64,000 nt of DNA from Chimonanthus salicifolius (GCA_013350335.1 CM023538.1:57835080-57899079), one strand, 5' to 3'. Positions 30,826 to 44,896 are shown, counted from the first letter of the stretch. The notes: generated by a model from the sequence alone, not told the origin. Translations and numbers: made by a program.

Positions 30826-33800
30826 CTACTTTCTTCGGATTTTAACTTTTAGACTCCAGTGGAGCTTCCCCTCTGGCAATGGAATCGACTTTGGCAGATG
30901 AAGTGGCACCTCAAACTCTCCCAACGATGTGAGTGGAGATGGCAGATGTAAATTGTCTGTTTGAATGCTCACAGAAAGCTGCCTCGCCACCTAATTCGTG
31001 AGGAACAAATCACACCTAATTAAAAATGCTTAAAAGAAATTCTATTACATGTTTTTCTTTTACATTCATTACTTTCTAATACTGATCCAAATAATGAAAG
31101 AAAACCTCACCACTAAGAAAAATATGATTGCAGACATGTGGTGATATGGGACGTGCAAAAATGTAAAAGCAACATCATCAAATTAAATGCTAATCTCTAC
31201 ATGAAACATTTTGCAAGACAATTGATAAAATTATCATAAAATTTCCGCCAACCAACAGAAGCAGAGGCAGATCAGAAAGAGAAACAAAAACCCTTGTGAC
31301 AGGCAATGAAAAATTGTCATGGACAATAAGCATACATATTTTACTAGGACATTCCAAAGCGTTCACTCTACAAAGTCGATGTCTTTAGAGGCCATTATAT
31401 TAAAAAGTTGACCCTACAGGATTTGATTCCAAAGGACTTTGTGAAATGAAAAGATTCTAAGAAGAAACGTGTCTAAGGACCAAAACTTCAGGTTAGTGAG
31501 GTATTTAACTGGGCAGTGCAACGGAGCAGCAACTGGGAACACGTTAGATTGAGTTGACTACCAAGAAGTCCAATTATCAAAAGGACGACCTCAACCTATC
31601 TGATCGTTAATCAAGTTGGAAATACAAGCCCAAACTCAGATTTACAGGATGGGTTGGCAGTTCATGTTTGGATTTGGTATTGCCACAAGGGGTTAGATTC
31701 AAGTAGGGTTAGTCAGTGTGTAGTACAAAAGACATTAACAAAAGAACTAAATGAAGATGTCTACTCATTTTTTATCCCTCTACTTAATGGATTGAATTCT
31801 CCTCCCCCTCCTTCCTCTGGCACCCACCCACAAAAGAAGTAAATAAAACTGAATTAGAAAATATGAATCAAGATAGAAATGACCGCAAGTGACAAACACA
31901 TCATGTCTAAATGGCAACTTGTTTCATCCAAGTCACTGGGAACCAAAAGGCATGAACCTTTTAAAATCAAATCCCTAACTCTTCCGTTGCAGTATCAAAA
32001 TCCAAGCTTATGATAAAGAATATAGTCATAGCTCAAATGGTAAAACTAGCATACCTCAGCTACAAGCTCATCTTTCGTTACAGGAGAACGCAGCTCATTG
32101 TCAACCTTGATAAGCCTTCTCAGCCCCTGTGAGAAATGTACCGCCAAGCTCCAAAGTCAGGCAATGAAGCATTGTTGTTTAGATCAATGCCATTCAGCTA
32201 AATTTCGGGCCAACTATGTGACACAATGCCATATATTTAAGTTGCATCAAGTACTCCAAATATGTGCACACTGTTCAAATAAATCCATTTTTTATATAAC
32301 AAATATTTGAATTGGGGTTAATTTGGACAATAGATTTTGGGGTAAAAGCAAGAGGGGTATTATAGTATCAACTGTTCTGTAGATCCAAAGAACTTCCAGC
32401 TAAAGAGATCACACATTTTTTTAGAAGATAGATTATGATTCATTAAAAAAAGGTAAAAAATACAGCTAAGAAAAAGCAACTACGTCAGGGCATAAAAAGC
32501 CCACCCTGAACCCAGCAAATATAAAAACAAATATAACACCTATTGGAGACGATGGGCTGTGGAATCTGTGTTGGCACGTGGGTTGTGTTTGGTAAGAAAA
32601 GATTTAAAAAAAAAAAAAACACACATCTAGGAAGCCCTTAACATGTCATTTACCACCTTCACCCCCTATTTAGCCAGCGAGTCCGCTCTAGCATAAGCAG
32701 AATGAAAACACATAGAGAACCTTAAACTTGTATCACCTGTCCGATTTCTTCCACCTATCCTAAAGGCAACATGGACACCTACTCTCTTTCACCCAACAAG
32801 TCACCACAAAGGAATCCGCCTCTATCAAATCACTTTCTGGATCCAACTTTCTCCAGCTCCTTAACCCCTCCCCCTGAAGTAACAAGAGTGCACATGGGCT
32901 TTTTTTTTTTTTTTGGGGGGGCGACAGTAACAGAATGTATTTTTCTTAAAATGGTTAGTTTCTGAGAATCAACACTAACACTAATTTGATCAACCATGTT
33001 CCTCCATTCAAAAAATGTAAGCCACCCGACAGTTCTACCATATGGAAAGTAGAAAGAGTATAAAAAGAGGTATTCCAAGCAGAGCCTAAGAGAAGATCGT
33101 TAGCTAGACTCAGGATGAGAATGAAATCATAAGACTTTTAGATCATAGTTGGTGCACAATGTTTTCAGCCATATTCTTGCTCAAAGATTCATAGCAACTT
33201 CTGGAATAAATTTTGCTTCAGTAAGAACATGTTTGATGGAACCTGTCCCCTTCTATCGGAGGTTTCTACACAAACTGGCAGGCATGCACGCCCATGTGTA
33301 ACAAACTGGCACACTCATCGATGGGCCAATGCAGGCAGCCATACGCCTAATCCCATTTTTTTTTTGAATGGTACCTAATCCCATTTCCGTTGTGCTATCA
33401 AATAGTGCTGAAGCATTGAAAACTGTTGTTATTACCATAAATTGATTGATAAAGTGAAGGACAGTTACAAGAATTAGATGTATTTTGTCCATAGTTAAGA
33501 AACTAATAATTGGAACTTTTCTATGAGTTCAAGTTGGAGAATTGATGGAAAAAATGAAGAAAAATTACAAGAATTAGATGTATTTTTGTCCAGTTAAAAA
33601 ACTAATAATTGGAACTTTTCTACGAGTTCAAGTTGGAGGAGGTTAGCATCACAGCCTCCTTGGTTCTATTTCTACTTTTGCCGGGTGGTCAATCGTAGTT
33701 TAACTAGAAAAAATTTAAGGTTTTACAGGTCTACAATAAATATGGTGATCTTTTACTTTTCTTTTTTAAAGGACAATAAATATGGTACTCACCAATGCAA

Positions 33801-36800
33801 ATGAGTATTCTGATGAATATTTTCAAATGTATAAAAAAGTAATATTAGACTATTTGTGGTCATTTTCCTCCTCCATTGATCACTGCGTTCTTTCATTTGC
33901 ATCTGATAGTTCATCATGTAAGCTTGCTATACATTGATAATACATGATTTCTACATTTGACAGACCAAATCAGGCTCAGATTTCATTCTGCTGCTGGTCA
34001 ACAGACTTGGATTATGAGAGAGATATATTGGGCCCAATTTACAACAATCTGGTAACAAAGAGACTCCAATTTGCTGTCCAGAGATTTAGATTTAACCTTG
34101 ATTTTCTTCAGGAGGCCATACCCAGGCTTAATGAGACTGCAAACTCATTGGATCAGCCACATTGCAATAAGCCAAATGATCAATGGATGGGTTGATTTTT
34201 GGGCCAAGAAATCTACACAGCAAACCTTAATATATTGTGGGTTAGGATATTGAGCAAATTGCCAATCTGATAACAGGCAAAGTTTTGATCTCAGATATCT
34301 ACATTGAGCTTCACTGATGATTAGTCTTGGTCACGGTCAAGTTTGCATTAAGTGCTTGCAAATGGGATGCGAACTGTTTATAAGTTTAGCAACACTTTGT
34401 TGACCAAAATATCAAATTATTTTCAGGCAAACTGTACGTAAGAAATCCTATCCAAGGTTAGATTTGCCAAAAAAGAACAAAAAAATAATCTTGGAGATCT
34501 TACAATGTATTCACCCACGTAACCACCCCATCCATCAAAAAACAAACTAGTTTTGTATTCTTCCCATAAACCATTGTTTTCTTCCACAAGAAATGAAATT
34601 AAAATCTCTTCTGCTTTCCCCTATTAAGGTAGATCATACTGAGCAACCAAACGATGGGATAGTTTCTAGCGAGTTTGAAGATAAGTTCAGAACTTCATTC
34701 ACGATGAAACAGAAACCATACATTTACAAAAAAATTCAAAATGGGTGTCCATTTCAGTTTCCCTGCCAGACAGGTCAAGTATTGGTATTGACATATTTCC
34801 CCCTTTCCATCTACTAATTTTTCTCTCATATATTTTGATGGAAATACACTTCGAAGGGTTTAGTGAAGCTTGCAGACTAATTCCCATGTGACAGAATGGC
34901 CAGAGTTAGCTAAGAACTTAGACTCATGGAATCACACTACTTTTTATTTACATAAAAACTATAGTGGAAAAAATGTGAAAAGCTTCATGACCAGTTTATG
35001 AATGAGAAGTAGCATAAATACAAGATGAACTTATTGAATAAAAGCATGCAACATGCCTTTAAATATGTTCATGTTGTAATCCAATCCTGTGTTTTTAAGA
35101 TCCTTCAATTGTTTTATGGAATTTTCACTTATCAAATATAACCTTTTCTCTTTCCTATTCGAGCACAGTTGGTAACTGTTCAGAGGTTTTTTTTTTTTTT
35201 TTTTCTGAAATGGGTAAGTGTTCATAGTTACAACCAAAAGGATGTGGGTTTGAGTAATGTCACCATCTCAAAAATAAATAAGTGAATAAATGATTAAAAT
35301 TCATTATGCAAAAGAAAATAAAAATTTAAATGTTTGCAGAAAAATTACGAACAAAACTAACTCTTAAGCAGCCAACAAGTTATTACCCACCAGAGAAGCA
35401 TTATCTAGACGCCTTGCAGCTGCTCGATACTCTTTCATCTTGTCTTCCTTGGTTTTTGGCACTACTGTCACTGTCTCAACTTCTTCACTTTGGTAAATCT
35501 GGTAAAAGAACATGCAACTTGAATACAAAAGGTTGTAGATGAAAGGATTGAGAGGCCATAACTTGGCCAAATCAAGATATAAACAAAGGTTTAAGTTCAG
35601 TGGGCGAACAAATCAGTGTATATGTTAGATAGTACAGTCATCATTATTGTTGTGGCTAATTACTTGACATAGATTAAAGACCTACTAAAACTATATCCCA
35701 TGAAAGGGAGAGGGGAAAACCTTAAGCAGATCATTGAGAAGATTGTTGAAACAGATTAAAAAACAAAAGTGAAAATTTAAGAGTAAAATTATGGGTCTTT
35801 TGAAAAGGAAATAAAGGAACACCACGTGCAAGGGGAAAAAGCAATTGAAATAGAACCGTTGTTATACACACAATATTCTTTTGGTCAAAGGGGGCTTTGA
35901 AAACCATCCTCTAACTGCCTCCGACAATGCATCCCCCGAACTTTCTCTTTTTTGGAACAAATCGCTACTTTTTCAATCTTCCCCCAGTTTGATTCACCTG
36001 CATATAGCTTGCACTCCAAAGCTATAAGTATACCCCAAAACAACACATTTCTTCTTCTATACCACAGGAAATCATGAAAAAATATTTATCTTACTCAACT
36101 TTGTCCTTGTCAGCAACCATGCTAACCACAATTTATTTTTAGCAGATCATCATTCATCATTAGTTGACCACGAAAATGTAGTCCAGAAACCATTTTATGA
36201 CAAACCCAAATTCGATGAACCAATAGTAACTTATGGACCATATTGAGTTTAAATGCTGAACTGAATCATCATTGAATGAAATAAACTATTCTTCCTATGT
36301 GATGGCATTAACTTTATTTCAGTTGAGCATCTAGATTGCTTACAAGAAAATAAAAATCTCTAATAAAAGATGCAAGAGATGCACCACAGCTCACAATCAA
36401 ATCAAATCATTCTGTAAAATTGATAACTAGATGTTTTAACATGTATTTAAAATAGTGAAAAATTACAATCCACAAATTTGGATTCCACCCCAAGTCATTT
36501 TCTTTTAATTCCACTACATTTGACATGGTATAGTAAACAGATAGGCATCCATTCTGCCAAAATACTCAAACATCTTGCCATTTGGGGGTGCATCCCAAAA
36601 GTTCCTTGGGATTTGTCTGCATGTTCCACGTATTGAACTTTTTTTCCTTTTTTTTTTCTTTTTGGAATGTTAGCTTTGATAAACTCAACAAAGGGCACAA
36701 GAAATGCTCCAAAAAGGAGAATGCAAGCAGTAAAACCAGGTGGGGATCAATACCCCTTACCTCAGAATTGTTGTATCTATGGCTTTTGAGTTTTCTTTCT

Positions 36801-38760
36801 TTCCTTCACTATTACAAAAGATTACTGGGTTACTTAAACACCTTCTCCCATTTGGAGAGCACAAAACTAATGTGTAGTTCGAATGGATATCCAAATTCAC
36901 AGCAATCAATCACCTCAATATTTAGCTTTCTTTTTCCAGTCATGAGAATGTTCAACACTGTGATCACATGAGTTACAAGAATGCTCCTTGTTTTGATTTG
37001 TAGACCTTCAAAATATTAGAAACAATGTTTACCTGGCTATTTTTTGAGAAATATTTTAAGTAATTAAAAAAAAATAGAGGAAAACAATTTTAGCCCTAAG
37101 GAGCAGTACCTTGCAGTAGATCAACTTAGTGATTAACATGTTTCAAAGAATCAAAAACCGGAATCTGACTTTTTTTCAAAAGATATCACAATTGCAAACG
37201 TTGGATCTAAACAATTGTCATAGTGTGGAACAACATTGGATCAATGGTCGGCAAAAATGCAGTTAAAAGAAACAGTTCAAGCTCAACAAAAGAAAAGCAG
37301 CACATAGCAAGGATTGTCCAAATATAATGCATATAACACAAGTCATTAACTCAAATGATAATTGATGAATTCTATATATTCCAGTAATTGTAAAGAACAA
37401 GCAGTCTTTAATTAGCAATTACAACATAAGATTTTAAAGATAATGAAAACATGACCTTGCGTTGTTCCCTGATGAGGTAGGCAAACTTCTCAATATTTGG
37501 AACAGCAAGCAACTTGGGCATTAAGTGGTTCCGAAAATATCCAGGAGCAACCTTCACAGTTTCACCAGCTTTACCAAGTTTTTCTATGTTCTGGGTGTTC
37601 ACCAAAACATCAAGTTAATTAGAAACCACTGGGAGGTTGATGGAACAGTAGATGCATCCTAGTCCAAATAGCAGGCACTTTTAATACTTCCAATAAAACA
37701 GTTGGTGGCATATTCCAGTGTGTGCATGGGGAAATGGTGGAAATAAATATTTCTTTGGCCTTCCCCTGCAAAATACCACTTGTGAATATTGATAGGAAAG
37801 GCAGTGATGTTGGAAAAATGTTCTACAATTTTGATTCAGGAATTACTTGTCACCCCAACCAGATATATTACCATTCATGGCACAAAAATATTCAAACTGG
37901 TTTCAACTTGGCCATCCCAGTGCACCTTGATCCAAATGATAAGAAAATGGCATAACATTCAAGAAGTTCAGAATTGACCCACTCACAGTAGTAAGAATAA
38001 CTTCCAACTTCCTGTATCTGACGCCTTGACCAGAAAATAACAAGGGATGAACTATTTGACCAGTAGAATTGGGCATGCTTATGTCATTTAAGAGTTGACG
38101 TAATATAGTTCTTCCACATTGCAAAGAAGCCATTGTTGACCTGTTTCAAGATAGTCTGTATCATATAGAAATAAAGAAATGCAGCAGTTACAGAGTGAAA
38201 ATTATGGAAGCTCAAAATAATTTGCAATAAGTTAATTTCATAATCAGTTTCAAAAAGTAAATTTTCTAATTGGGTAATTTCTATTGTGAGGTAGTGATAG
38301 GATTAGGATTTGATTTCCAGTTGCTAAACTTACAATTTCAATTACAAGTACGCAAATGAAAAGCTCAAAATAAATTCCTGGTTGCAATAAAAATACGAAG
38401 TAGTAAAATGAGTTCTTTTTATTCCGGTCGAGTGAAATACAAAAGTAGTAAAAGTAAAATCAAAGACTTAAAACTATGTTTTAATTTAATTTTTTTATAC
38501 CAAAAATTTTAGAGGAAATTAGAAAGATATCAGAACAAAGGCCATTGAAATCCAAGCAATGTGCTTGCACTCCGGAAAGAGTAGATTAAAAACAGTCAGA
38601 AATGGAAATATAACTTGCAAAAGAAAGTACCGCTCCCGAGCCCGAGAAAGAGAGTTCGCCGTCGAGGAAACGAAGGAAATGGATTAGAGCATCTGTCAAT
38701 CTCGCTCCCTCTCGCCGGCAGGAAGAGAGGCGTAGGGCATCGGCTAAGTTTTTAGAGTTC
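30826..38760 (-). CDS. Mitochondrial-type ribosomal protein L9 (bL9), five coding exons
   Basis: Coding exons on the minus strand are 38133-37987, 37590-37456, 35498-35391, 32126-32055 and 30990-30826 (TAG). All junctions are GT-AG and in phase 0, giving 208 residues. The start ATG is 38131-38133. A 5'UTR intron joins 38140 to a leader exon (about 38760-38631, donor GTACTT). The N-terminus (MASLQCGRTILRQLLNDI) looks like a mitochondrial presequence. The bL9 N domain follows as RKLEVILTTNIEKLGKAGE and APGYFRNHLMPKLLAVPN, the classic L9 signature. A charged helix (EDKMKEYRAAARRLDNASL) leads to the C domain (RSPVTKDELVAEVARQLSV, LPEGKLHWSLKVKIRRK). It belongs to the large mitoribosomal subunit; organelle is inferred from presequence and family. 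The plastid L9 paralogue type is less likely. The introns carry LINE debris. Confidence 0.88.
32410..32880 (-). mobile_element. L1-type LINE 3' fragment (RNase H end) in an L9 intron
   Basis: A T run near 32411-32418 (poly-A on the minus strand) is followed by sequence whose minus-strand frames give EADSFVVTCWVKESR and RFSMCFHSAYARADSLAK, the typical RNase H C-terminus of plant L1 elements. 5'-truncated, with stops. It lies in the intron between coding exons 3 and 4 of L9. Confidence 0.6.
32899..33110 (-). mobile_element. Possible second LINE/SINE tail (poly-T then G run)
   Basis: A 17-bp T run followed by seven G and 'CGACAGTAACAGAATGTATT' looks like the tail of another minus-strand retroposon. 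The body is not recognisable. Confidence 0.3.
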
Positions 38761-38761
38761 G

Positions 38762-38792
38762 TGGGTCGGGTCGGGTCGGGTCGGGCGGGTCT
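38762..38792. repeat. (GGGTC)n short repeat at the L9 promoter
   Basis: GTGGGTCGGGTCGGGTCGGG continues as TCGGGCGGGTC, next to the presumed L9 transcription start. It may influence the promoter, but no specific factor site is claimed. Confidence 0.7.
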
Positions 38793-38991
38793 TCCAAATG
38801 AGTCAGAATAATTCGGAAAAAAGGTCTGTCCAATTCAACCCAATTTAATTTGATTTTTTTTCTTTCAATAAATAACTCACTTACTAACTAAATTGAGTCA
38901 AATTTTGACAGGTATAATTAAAGATGGGTTAAGAACATTATCTAAGAGGAGTAGAACATTATATGCACTAGAGGATGAGATGAGATGCATA

Positions 38992-39149
38992 ATTTTTTTT
39001 ATTAACGTATGGAAAATTCAGAGACAGTCCTAGTAAAATCTCTATGGATGAGCCCACTACCCCTAAAGCATGCTGGCCATGGGGCTCGAACTCACAACCT
39101 CCTACTTTTTGAAGCGGGAGGTAACCAGTTGAATTATATCCACATGGAT
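38992..39149 (-). mobile_element. tRNA-derived SINE, minus strand
   Basis: A T run at about 38993-39000 precedes a GATGAGCCCACTACCCCTAA block and the B-box side GGGGCTCGAACTCACAACC (complement GGTTGTGAGTTCGAGCCCC). The 5' end is near ATATCCACATGG. Same family as 29725-29900. Confidence 0.65.
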
Positions 39150-39891
39150 AAATAAAAATGTGAAAACGAAGTCAAAAATAATAACCCATTCTTTATATAG
39201 GGGTATTAAGTGACTTGAGTTGGTTTTGAATAAGGCAAAGACCTATCAAGACCCATCCATTTTTATCATTCTTGTGTAGCATAAGCATGTCCAATACAAT
39301 GTAATAAATATTAAAGTATTTGGAGAATGCCTTATAAACGGAAAAAAAATGTCATGATGAATAGAAAACCAATAACTCATACTTTATTTTGGATTATTAA
39401 TAGTTGACGTCGGCGTTTCGAACAAGGCAAAGATTATACAATTTTGTAAAGTTCATTTTAAATACTTAAAGAATTTGCATACAAGACCTTCTAAAAATTG
39501 AAATTCATATTCGTATGAAGCTTTATGGTTCCACCCTTGGTTCATTAGTCGAGTGATAAATTATAGATATAGTGTTTGATTAGATTGAATCAAAAGTCCA
39601 TGAGTCAAGTTGTAGATGTTAGGATTTGGTTCGATTTTAGTAATGGATTTTCGGATTTAGATATGAAATATTTGATTGTGAGACTATACTTTCGGGTGAT
39701 TCTTCAAGACTACTACACTTTGCTTCTGGTGATCCTCTGGACCACAGATTTTGGTGTTCCACATAGACCACAAATTCAAGTACACCTTCGTCAAAAAAAA
39801 AAATTTGAAATTTTTGGAAGTCGTTTGTAGTGCTTTTTGTGAAGATGTTTTGGGTAGTTTTTGAATTTGTTTTGTCGTTTAGAGGTTATTT

Positions 39892-40222
39892 TTGGAAGAA
39901 AATATGTCTAAATTTGGGTCATCGTCAAATACCACTGATCCTGTGCCAAGAACCATGGCTCTGAATACAAAATTTGAAATTGAAAATTTTAATAGGACAA
40001 ATAACTTCAGCATGTGGCAATGCGAAGTTAAGGATTTGTTGTTTTCACAGGATTTAGATATTGCCTTGAAAGATAAACCTCCATATTTGAATCCTAATGA
40101 ATGGGAGAAAATCAATCGTATGGCTTGTAATACCATAAGTCTTTGTCTTCTTAAAGATAAAAAATATTTTGTTATGAAGGAAACCTTGGGAAATGAATTG
40201 TGGCAGAAATTGGAAGATAAGT
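39892..40222 (+). pseudogene. Copia gag, N-terminal part
   Basis: Reads MALNTKFEIENFNRTNNFSM, WQCEVKDLLFSQDLDIALK, PNEWEKINRMACNTISLCLL and ETLGNELWQKLEDK. This is the standard start of copia Gag (DUF4219/UBN2-like), with FDGTNF..W-type and LW.KLE motifs. The frame is cut after LEDK by the gypsy insertion and resumes at 44187 as YMTKSVVNLYLFEEETL. Confidence 0.85.
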
Positions 40223-43200
40223 CACACCCCGAACCCAGATGTGGGCCCAGAACATGACTTAATTTTTTTTTTGAAACAACATTAACCCGTTAATCCTTTT
40301 AAAAGAGATCTCCCCCGCACACATGTGTTCTAACATCTAGTCACCACTTCTAATCTTAACTTAGTCATCCTCATTCTAACGGACACAACTAACCTACCAT
40401 TGTCGACATATCATTGGTTACGACATGTCGTCGAACACGTCTGGCGATATATCGCCTGTGTCGATGTATCGTTCTAGCAACAACAAGTGTTATCTATTCA
40501 GTTTGTCCCAATCAACTTTTCATCTAGTTTTACACTTAAACCACGTGAGAGATTATATAAAAACATATCAACATACTACTGTAATATACATAAATAAGTC
40601 AGAACTTACAAACATAGGTTCTTATACCATATAAGGCATATTTATTACAAACATATAAAAACATTCAAAGTAGGCAAATGGTTTCCACATGCGGAAAACC
40701 TTAAGAACTTCTAAGTATCGACTTTCAACGAGGCACCATTGGTCCCTCCAATCCATCATCTGGTTCATATCCTACATTGTAAAGGACGTGAACAACAACT
40801 CAGTGGGGAGAACTCACCATAAAATCCAATGGTTATAATACAACAATGAATAAGCAATGCATGCCTCAGAATTAGAAATGCATGTTATTAGCATATCTTA
40901 TTTTCACCCTAGGATCATCTTCGAAAGTTTTTATTCAGGTTGTACGTATTGCCAACACCGGGGTCGGTCCCCAGCCGTGTCAACAACACCGGGGTTAGCC
41001 CCCATTTTGAAGTTCCAAACAGAACTAACATTAATTCCTCTAAGGAAATAATGTATCAACTTGCAAGTGCATAAGGTCTCCAGGACCCGGCTTACTAGCA
41101 CATCCAACCCAGTGGTCAAGACGGCGCTCGGCCAACATTAGTAGTTACAGCCCAATGCCAATATCAAATTTTCAAGGTTATTATCTTTAACAGACTCAAC
41201 TTAATATCATACTCATTATGTGCAAATCCATGGCAATGCAAAGCCGTGCATGACTCTCAGTGCCCTTCTTACATAGGGATTTACCCCGAGAGAACCCAAT
41301 GAGTTTTGATCTTACCATTTGAAATATTCATGTCAGCAGTCTTGCAATCAATAATAATCAATATTCACACAAACATATAAAATTAGATTTAATAACACAA
41401 GTGCCTTCACCCAGTTTTTACCCAACAATTTCAGACACTCCATAGGTCTATACTACATTAGAGGCTATAAGTCTTCGACTCTCCGACACCATTTTTAACG
41501 CCTACGTTCTATATAGTTAGAACATTTTATATCCCTTACATGTAGGCAGTGTCAGGTCTCATATTTTAGATCTATATAGCCTTTTCCATCTTAAATGTCC
41601 ATGGGTGCCATTTCAGTCTGGTGTTAGTGGGTTTAACATAATACAGTATAGTATCGGTTCAAGTCTCCTCACCTTCTCCGATTGAATTTTTCACAGAAAA
41701 TCTATAAGATAGAGTAAAATATATAAATTTTCTATTTATCAGTATATACACATAATAATTTCCCAAACCTCGTGTCATTTTTCAGAAAATATGATATGTT
41801 TAATGAGTCACCTAGGCTCTTTCTACTCCTTTACATTATGTCAGAAAGTTAGTTGTCAGCTATTCAAAACATTACAATAAAATGAAAATGTAAAGCACTC
41901 AGTGCCTTCTCTCGTATTGCTTTCTGGAAGGACCATGGAGACGTATTGTGAAAGGCCCAGAGGTACAGAAACAGTAAAGTAAATAAAAGTACTCAAGTGC
42001 TCTATCCTCGTATTGCCTTCTGGAAGAACCACAAAAACGTACTGAGAATTCGCCCAAAGGGTACAGTACATGAATTTAAACATACAAGGCGGGAAAATAA
42101 ACACACAATAGTCAGCTGGGGTTAATCTTTTCCTCGATTTTACTTAGGGTTGATATGATGTACTAAAACATAACCTGGTATCTAACTGCGTCTGTAGTCC
42201 CTGTCAAAATCGAGAGACGAATCGAGTATCTTTATCTGACACAATTGAGACTGGCACTCCATGTAGTCGAACTATCTCCTCGATATACAACTTACTAAGA
42301 GTAATCAAAGTATCTTTCTTCCGGATAGGTAGAAAATGGGCAGACTTAGTCAGTCAGTTGACAAATACCCTTATGGAGTCATTCTTCCTTGCTGACTTTG
42401 GAAATCTTGTTACAAAATCAATGATAATGGGAACACCCACTTCCATTTGGCTACCTGAAAGATGTTGCATTTTTTCACCAGGTCGTTGATGATCAGCTTT
42501 AACTTGTTGGACAGGTTAAACATTTAGAAACAAAGTCGGTCACTTCCCTCTTCATTCCTCTCCACCAGAATTGTCAGCGTAGATCACAATACATCTTGAT
42601 ACTACCAAGATGAACCGCAAACTTAGAGTAGTGGAAATGTCTAAGCACTTTCTCTCTGCATCCTTCTGAATCTGGTACGAACAGTCGACCTTTGAAAGTT
42701 AAACCTCCGTCGGTTCTAACCTTCTAGTCTTCTAACTCCGGTCCACTTGGTAGTTGAGCTATCACTTCTTGTGCCTCAACATCGCTTTGTTGTTGTTCCA
42801 GTACTATTCCGACTATTTCGAGTTGCAGCAATAGATTTTGAATCCATGTTGTTTTCATACTTTCAACCAATTCTAGATCATATTCAAATAGAATTTTTTA
42901 TAACCACTGTAATGACACTACATTTGCAATGTCACTACGAGACTTCCTACTTAGGACATTTGCTACCACATTAGCTTTTCTAGGATAGTAGGAGAGTTCA
43001 AAGTCATAATCTCCTAAATACGTCATCTATCTCCGCTACCTTATATTTAAATCTTTCTAAGTGAATAAATACTTGAGACTATGACAATAATAAAAGACAA
43101 TATCATGCTAAATAAGCAATCAAGGTAAACCCCAGCCGCCCACGTTGTAAGCTACAAAGGTAACTTGTAATATTTTGATAAACATTCATTGTTTTATTAT

Positions 43201-44186
43201 TTTATTAATATATCATTTTACTAGTTACCTCTTTATCTTTTCTCCTCTTTTATAATCAAGGTAGCCCAGTTTTCGATGCACAAGTTGTAAAGCTACAGAT
43301 TTGTAGCTTCAAGTAGGTTTGAAACTTATCTTGATATTTTATTATTATCTTTTTTTACTAATTACATCTATATCCTATATCTTATTTGGGTATTTTAGGA
43401 TCCCACTAAACTAATACAATTGGTCTACTAGGTTAAGTATTAAAAACTAAGCATGGTATTAAAATTTGTAGTGAAATCTTTGTAAAAAACCTCAGTGTTT
43501 TTGCTAAAAATCATCGTTTTAACAAAATCTCCTAATTTTGAAGAATCTCTTTGAAAAGATCTAATTTTATAGGTTGATAGAGTAAATTTGTCTGATGAAA
43601 ATATTCTAAAGTTTCAAAGTATTTCGAAGTCAAAACCACATTTTCCAAGTTAAAGAATATTCAATCGTCCATATTTTACGGCTTAAAGTAAATATCAAAA
43701 ACTCATTATTTTGGAGTGTAAAGAAATAAATAGCTTAGTTATAATATAGATTGAGTACTGACTCTCTCGGTATATTTTTAGAACTTTCTCTATCCTATCA
43801 AATTGGAGTTTTACCACTTAAAAACTTAGGAGTAAAATAAATTAGCGAAAATATAACGAGATTGGCATGTCATTAGGTCCGGAATTTAAAAATATTTACT
43901 AATCTAAATTTTAAAATTCAAACTAAGTCAAATGTCTGAGTTTCTATAGCAGCCAAGGTTTAAGCCTAAAATAATAATATTATTATATTTATAACTTACC
44001 CTTATACATTTGAAACTTAATTAAAAGAGCTATCGGATTCAAATCAAGTCAAACTCAGATCCATTGAAAAACTTATTTGATAATCTTCACGATTAGAAGA
44101 AAATAATTTATAATTAATGGCTAAAAATTATTTAATTAATCACAATTAATTATAATTAACTCCTAAATTGAAATTGGGTATTACAC
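40223..44186 (-). mobile_element. Ty3/gypsy element nested in copia gag
   Basis: About 3.96 kb in minus orientation, bounded by AAGT on both sides (40219-40222 and 44187-44190; a 5-bp reading would be TAAGT/CAAGT). Read on the minus strand it begins TGTGTAATACCCAATTTC and ends GGTTCGGGGTGTG, as gypsy LTRs do. Only RNase H end and integrase remain between the termini; gag, protease and reverse transcriptase are deleted. The copia gag frame rejoins exactly when the insert is removed, so the copia element is older. Confidence 0.8.
42120..43030 (-). pseudogene. Gypsy RNase H end and integrase remnant
   Basis: The minus-strand frames give DYDFELSYYPRKANVVANVL (RNase H C-terminus), HFHYSKFAVHLGSIKMYCDL and VTDFVSKCLTC (HHCC zinc region of integrase), then PIDFVTRFPKSARKNDSIRV and [20 protein letters not shown] with [13 protein letters not shown] (catalytic core). 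At least three stop codons or frame changes interrupt it, and the core ends at about the point where SDR is expected. Confidence 0.85.
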
Positions 44187-44890
44187 AAGTACATGACTAA
44201 GAGCGTTGTAAATTTGTATCTATTTGAAGAAGAAACTCTTCCGATTCCAATATAAATCAGGTACTTCTATGATTGAGCATTTGAATTAATATAATAATAT
44301 TCTAGCTGATTTGCAAAATTTAGATGTTGAAATCTCAGATAAAGACAAGGCAGTGATATTGTTGAGTTCATTGCCTGATAGTTATGAGCATTTGATTACC
44401 ACCTTATGGTATGCCAAAAAGAAAATGATTTCTAAAGATGTATCAAATGCATTGATGAATAATGAAATTCGTTTGAAGGATAAACATGACAATAACAACT
44501 CCATGTCAGAAAGTTTGGTAGCGACAGAAAAATGGAAATCTAGTAAGTCTCGTTCTAAGACAAGAAAATTACCATAATCTAATAGAAAAAATCTTGCAAA
44601 GGATGAATGTACCTTTTGTCATGAAAAAGAGCATTGGAAAGTTAAATGTCCAATGTTGAAAAACAATGACAATGTGGATTCGAATGCAAATGTAACACAT
44701 GCTGAAGATAGTGATGTTGAAGTTTTACTGATTTGTTCATCATTTGCATCTCATTGTGATAATTAGTTGTTAGATTCGGGATGTGTCTATCATGTGTGTC
44801 CCAACAGGGATTGGTTCACTAGTTTTAAGGAGTTGGATGGTAGCTCCGTGTTTATGGGCAATAATAGTACATGTAAAAGGAAAGGGATAA
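44187..44890 (+). pseudogene. Copia gag C-terminus, zinc knuckle and protease
   Basis: Continues gag as DLQNLDVEISDKDKAVILLS and LPDSYEHLITTLWYAKKKM, then the CX2CX4HX4C knuckle CTFCHEKEHWKVKC and the protease motif [17 protein letters not shown] (copia Asp protease, DSG form). Stops occur near 44255-44290, 44575 and 44764. The protease is broken after [14 protein letters not shown] by the TRIM insertion. Confidence 0.85.
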
Positions 44891-44896
44891 GTAGCA

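Noticed and set aside
33944..34195. 83-codon plus-strand frame in an L9 intron as a host gene
   Set aside because: No recognisable domain or splice context; intronic sequence.
36582..36971. 129-codon plus-strand frame in an L9 intron
   Set aside because: No domain, poly-T derived Phe runs, antisense to an intron.
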